DNA from: Altererythrobacter rubellus
GTDB lineage: Bacteria; Pseudomonadota; Alphaproteobacteria; Sphingomonadales; Sphingomonadaceae
Length of the DNA stretch: 64,000 nucleotides
Direction: 5' to 3'
Assembly: GCF_030284385.1 (NCBI RefSeq)
Contig: NZ_CP127221.1
Location: 744,001 to 808,000 of the forward strand
The position numbers and the translations under genes were made by a program. Below, piece by piece: positions 62,124 to 64,000 of the stretch (position 1 is the stretch's first letter; each line of letters opens with the position of its first letter). The notes below the pieces were generated by a model that was not told the origin of the DNA, did not search any database, and saw only the letters and a program-made list of their open reading frames with translations.

Positions 62124-64000
62124 ATGAGCGACGAAGAAAAAAAACCTGCCCGTAAACCGCTGACCCTGAAGGGTGCGCAGCCTGGAGAGGTCAAGCAGAC
62201 CTTTAGCCATGGCCGCACCAATAAGGTTGCGGTCGAGGTCAAGCGCCGCCGCAAGCTGTTGAAGCCGGGTGAAACACCCGCGCCGGCGCCTGCACCTGCG
62301 CCCGAACCAGAGCCGACACCTGCGCCGGTCGCCAAGAAGGCTGCACCGAAGAAGCCGGCCGCGCCTAAGGAAACGCCTCAGGAAATGGCTGCCCGTCTGG
62401 CGCGCGAAGCGGAAGAGGCGCGCCTGCAATCACTTGAAGAAGCGCGCAAGCGTGACGACAAGAAGGCCAAGGAATCCAAGGCCGGCGAGAAAAAGCGTGC
62501 GGAAGAAAACCGCAAGGCTGAGGAAGAAGCAGAGAAGCGTGCGGCCGAAGAAGCCAAGGCGGCTGCCGAGGCTGAGACAAAAGATGTCGAAGAAGCCGCC
62601 GATGCTTCTGTTGTTGCGGACGAGAGCACTCCAACACAGGCAGCACGCAAGTTTACGCCTGTTGCTCGCCCTGAGCCCAAGCGCCCTGAGAAAAAGCGTG
62701 AAGAAAAGCCCAAACGAGGCGCTGGCGGCAAAGACAAGCGCCGCTCTGGCAAACTGACTGTCACTAAAGCGCTGAATGAAGACGAAGGCCGCCGGGCACG
62801 TTCGCTCGCGGCGCTCAAACGTGCGCGTGAGAAAGAGCGCAGGTTACAAGGCGGGGGCGACAATCGTCCGCGCGAGAAGCAGGTTCGCGATGTTGTTGTT
62901 CCTGAAGCGATCACCGTTGGCGAATTGGCCAAGCGGATGGGCGAAAAGGGTGCTGACCTTGTCAAGGAACTGTTCAATCTGGACATGATGGTCACCGTCA
63001 ACCAGACGATTGATCAGGATACCGCTGAACTGCTTGTCGAACAGTTCGGTCACAATATCCAGAAGGTGTCTGAAGCCGACGTCGATATTACGACGGAAAA
63101 GGATGTCGATCCGGAAGAAACGTTGAAACCGCGTCCTCCGGTGGTCACGATCATGGGCCATGTCGATCACGGGAAGACCTCGCTGCTCGATGCCCTTCGC
63201 GGAACGAATGTGACCAAAGGCGAAGCTGGTGGGATCACGCAGCATATCGGCAGCTATCAGATCGACACCAAGTCGGGCGGAAAGATCACTTTCCTCGATA
63301 CGCCGGGACACGCCGCCTTCACAGAGATGCGCCAGCGCGGTGCGAATGTGACGGATATTGTGGTGTTGGTCGTTGCTGCCGATGATGGTGTGATGCCCCA
63401 GACGATTGAGGCGATCAAGCACACCAAGGCGGCTGGCGTCCCGATGATCGTTGCGATCAATAAATGCGACAAGCCGGAAGCCGATCCGAACAATATCCGG
63501 TCGCGCTTGCTCGAACACGAAGTGATCGTGGAAGCGATGTCAGGTGACGTGCAGGACGTCGAGATCTCGGCTAAGGAAAAGACCAATCTGGATGAGCTGG
63601 TCGAGAAGATCGAGCTGCAGGCAGAATTGCTTGAATTGAAAGCTCGCCCGGACCGCGACGCTGAAGCCACTGTGATCGAAGCGCAGCTCGACAAGGGCCG
63701 CGGCCCGGTCGCAACGGTGATCATCACACGCGGTACGCTGAAGCGTGGCGACACATTCGTTGTTGGTACACAAAGCGGTAAGGTGCGTGCGATAGTCAAT
63801 GATCAAGGCAAGCAGATCAAGGAAGCTGGCCCCTCCATGCCAGTCGAGGTCCTTGGCCTCGACGGTGTGCCGGGAGCTGGTGACATTCTGACAGTTGTCG
63901 AGAATGATCAGCGCGCCCGCGAAGTTGCCCAGTATCGTCAGGAAAAAGCGACAGAGAAGCGAACAGCGCTTGCTCCGACCAACTTCGATACGATGTTCAA
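62124..64000 (+). CDS. infB: Translation initiation factor IF-2, 5' part
   Basis: The first 625 codons of infB; the gene leaves the window at the right. It starts [17 protein letters not shown], has a Pro/Ala linker and a long charged Lys/Glu/Arg-rich helix (about residues 60-260), then the IF-2 N-domain with [19 protein letters not shown], and the G domain with GHVDHGKT at 345-352, DTPGHAAF, and NKCD. IF-2 places initiator tRNA on the 30S subunit. It starts 17 bases after ylxR, with AAGGA in reach. Confidence 0.97.
   Translation, partial: MSDEEKKPARKPLTLKGAQPGEVKQTFSHGRTNKVAVEVKRRRKLLKPGETPAPAPAPAPEPEPTPAPVAKKAAPKKPAAPKETPQEMAARLAREAEEARLQSLEEARKRDDKKAKESKAGEKKRAEENRKAEEEAEKRAAEEAKAAAEAETKDVEEAADASVVADESTPTQAARKFTPVARPEPKRPEKKREEKPKRGAGGKDKRRSGKLTVTKALNEDEGRRARSLAALKRAREKERRLQGGGDNRPREKQVRDVVVPEAITVGELAKRMGEKGADLVKELFNLDMMVTVNQTIDQDTAELLVEQFGHNIQKVSEADVDITTEKDVDPEETLKPRPPVVTIMGHVDHGKTSLLDALRGTNVTKGEAGGITQHIGSYQIDTKSGGKITFLDTPGHAAFTEMRQRGANVTDIVVLVVAADDGVMPQTIEAIKHTKAAGVPMIVAINKCDKPEADPNNIRSRLLEHEVIVEAMSGDVQDVEISAKEKTNLDELVEKIELQAELLELKARPDRDAEATVIEAQLDKGRGPVATVIITRGTLKRGDTFVVGTQSGKVRAIVNDQGKQIKEAGPSMPVEVLGLDGVPGAGDILTVVENDQRAREVAQYRQEKATEKRTALAPTNFDTMF

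Noticed and set aside
62269..62757. Arg/Lys/Pro-rich plus frame inside infB
   Set aside because: It is a frame-shifted reading of the repetitive charged linker of IF-2.

Overview
The window looks like chromosome of an alphaproteobacterium of the order Sphingomonadales, most likely in or near the Erythrobacteraceae. The pointers are two large TonB-dependent receptors, a DUF1476 (ATPase zeta) gene, a crtW-crtZ ketocarotenoid pair, and a bciA-type 8-vinyl reductase, an enzyme of bacteriochlorophyll synthesis. The family assignment is my inference from gene content; no 16S gene is present. Gene density is high and no gap reaches 300 bases. I see no rRNA, insertion sequence, phage or CRISPR array. 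Both ends cut through genes: a CaiB-type CoA-transferase at the left and infB at the right.

Left part (1-8.7 kb): a catabolic locus. CoA-transferase, HyuB, HyuA and an HMG-CoA-lyase-type enzyme run leftward, next to a GntR/FCD regulator, with a TonB receptor running rightward. Near-identical ATTGTATACAA palindromes lie in front of the lyase and in front of the receptor, so one regulator probably controls both uptake and breakdown of an unknown organic acid. Then come tRNA-Lys, folK, an M20 peptidase, aguB and an exported methyltransferase-like protein (8.8-12.7 kb). A tight rightward cassette follows: msrA, an unassigned protein, Gfo/Idh oxidoreductase, aldo/keto reductase and a TauD-like dioxygenase (12.9-17.2 kb). 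A sodium/solute symporter runs leftward. At 19-26 kb are a Fur-box-preceded ferric ABC transporter (fbpABC type) and a second TonB receptor.

Middle (25.8-45 kb): flavin reductase, a second GntR/FCD regulator, a small conserved-looking protein, acyl-CoA dehydrogenase, SDR and aldo/keto reductase. Then a compact type IV secretion operon (virB1-2-3-4-6-9-10-11) in which virB5, virB7, virB8 and virD4 are absent. It is followed closely by ppk1-ppx, a queuosine-precursor transporter, tRNA-Arg and a NUDIX hydrolase.

Right part (44-64 kb): a leftward run with leuC, three unrelated genes, leuD, a quinone reductase, the ATPase inhibitor zeta, bolA and a CGFS glutaredoxin. Thioesterase-crtW-crtZ run rightward. 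They converge on a leftward run that begins at a sigma-54-type promoter: a 52-residue leader protein, pspA, pspB, pspC, three more PspB-like small membrane coiled-coil proteins, sufE, a DUF454 protein and bciA. pspF diverges from it. Next is an exported protease-like gene broken by an amber codon at the position of the predicted catalytic glutamate, then the housekeeping rimP-nusA-ylxR-infB operon.
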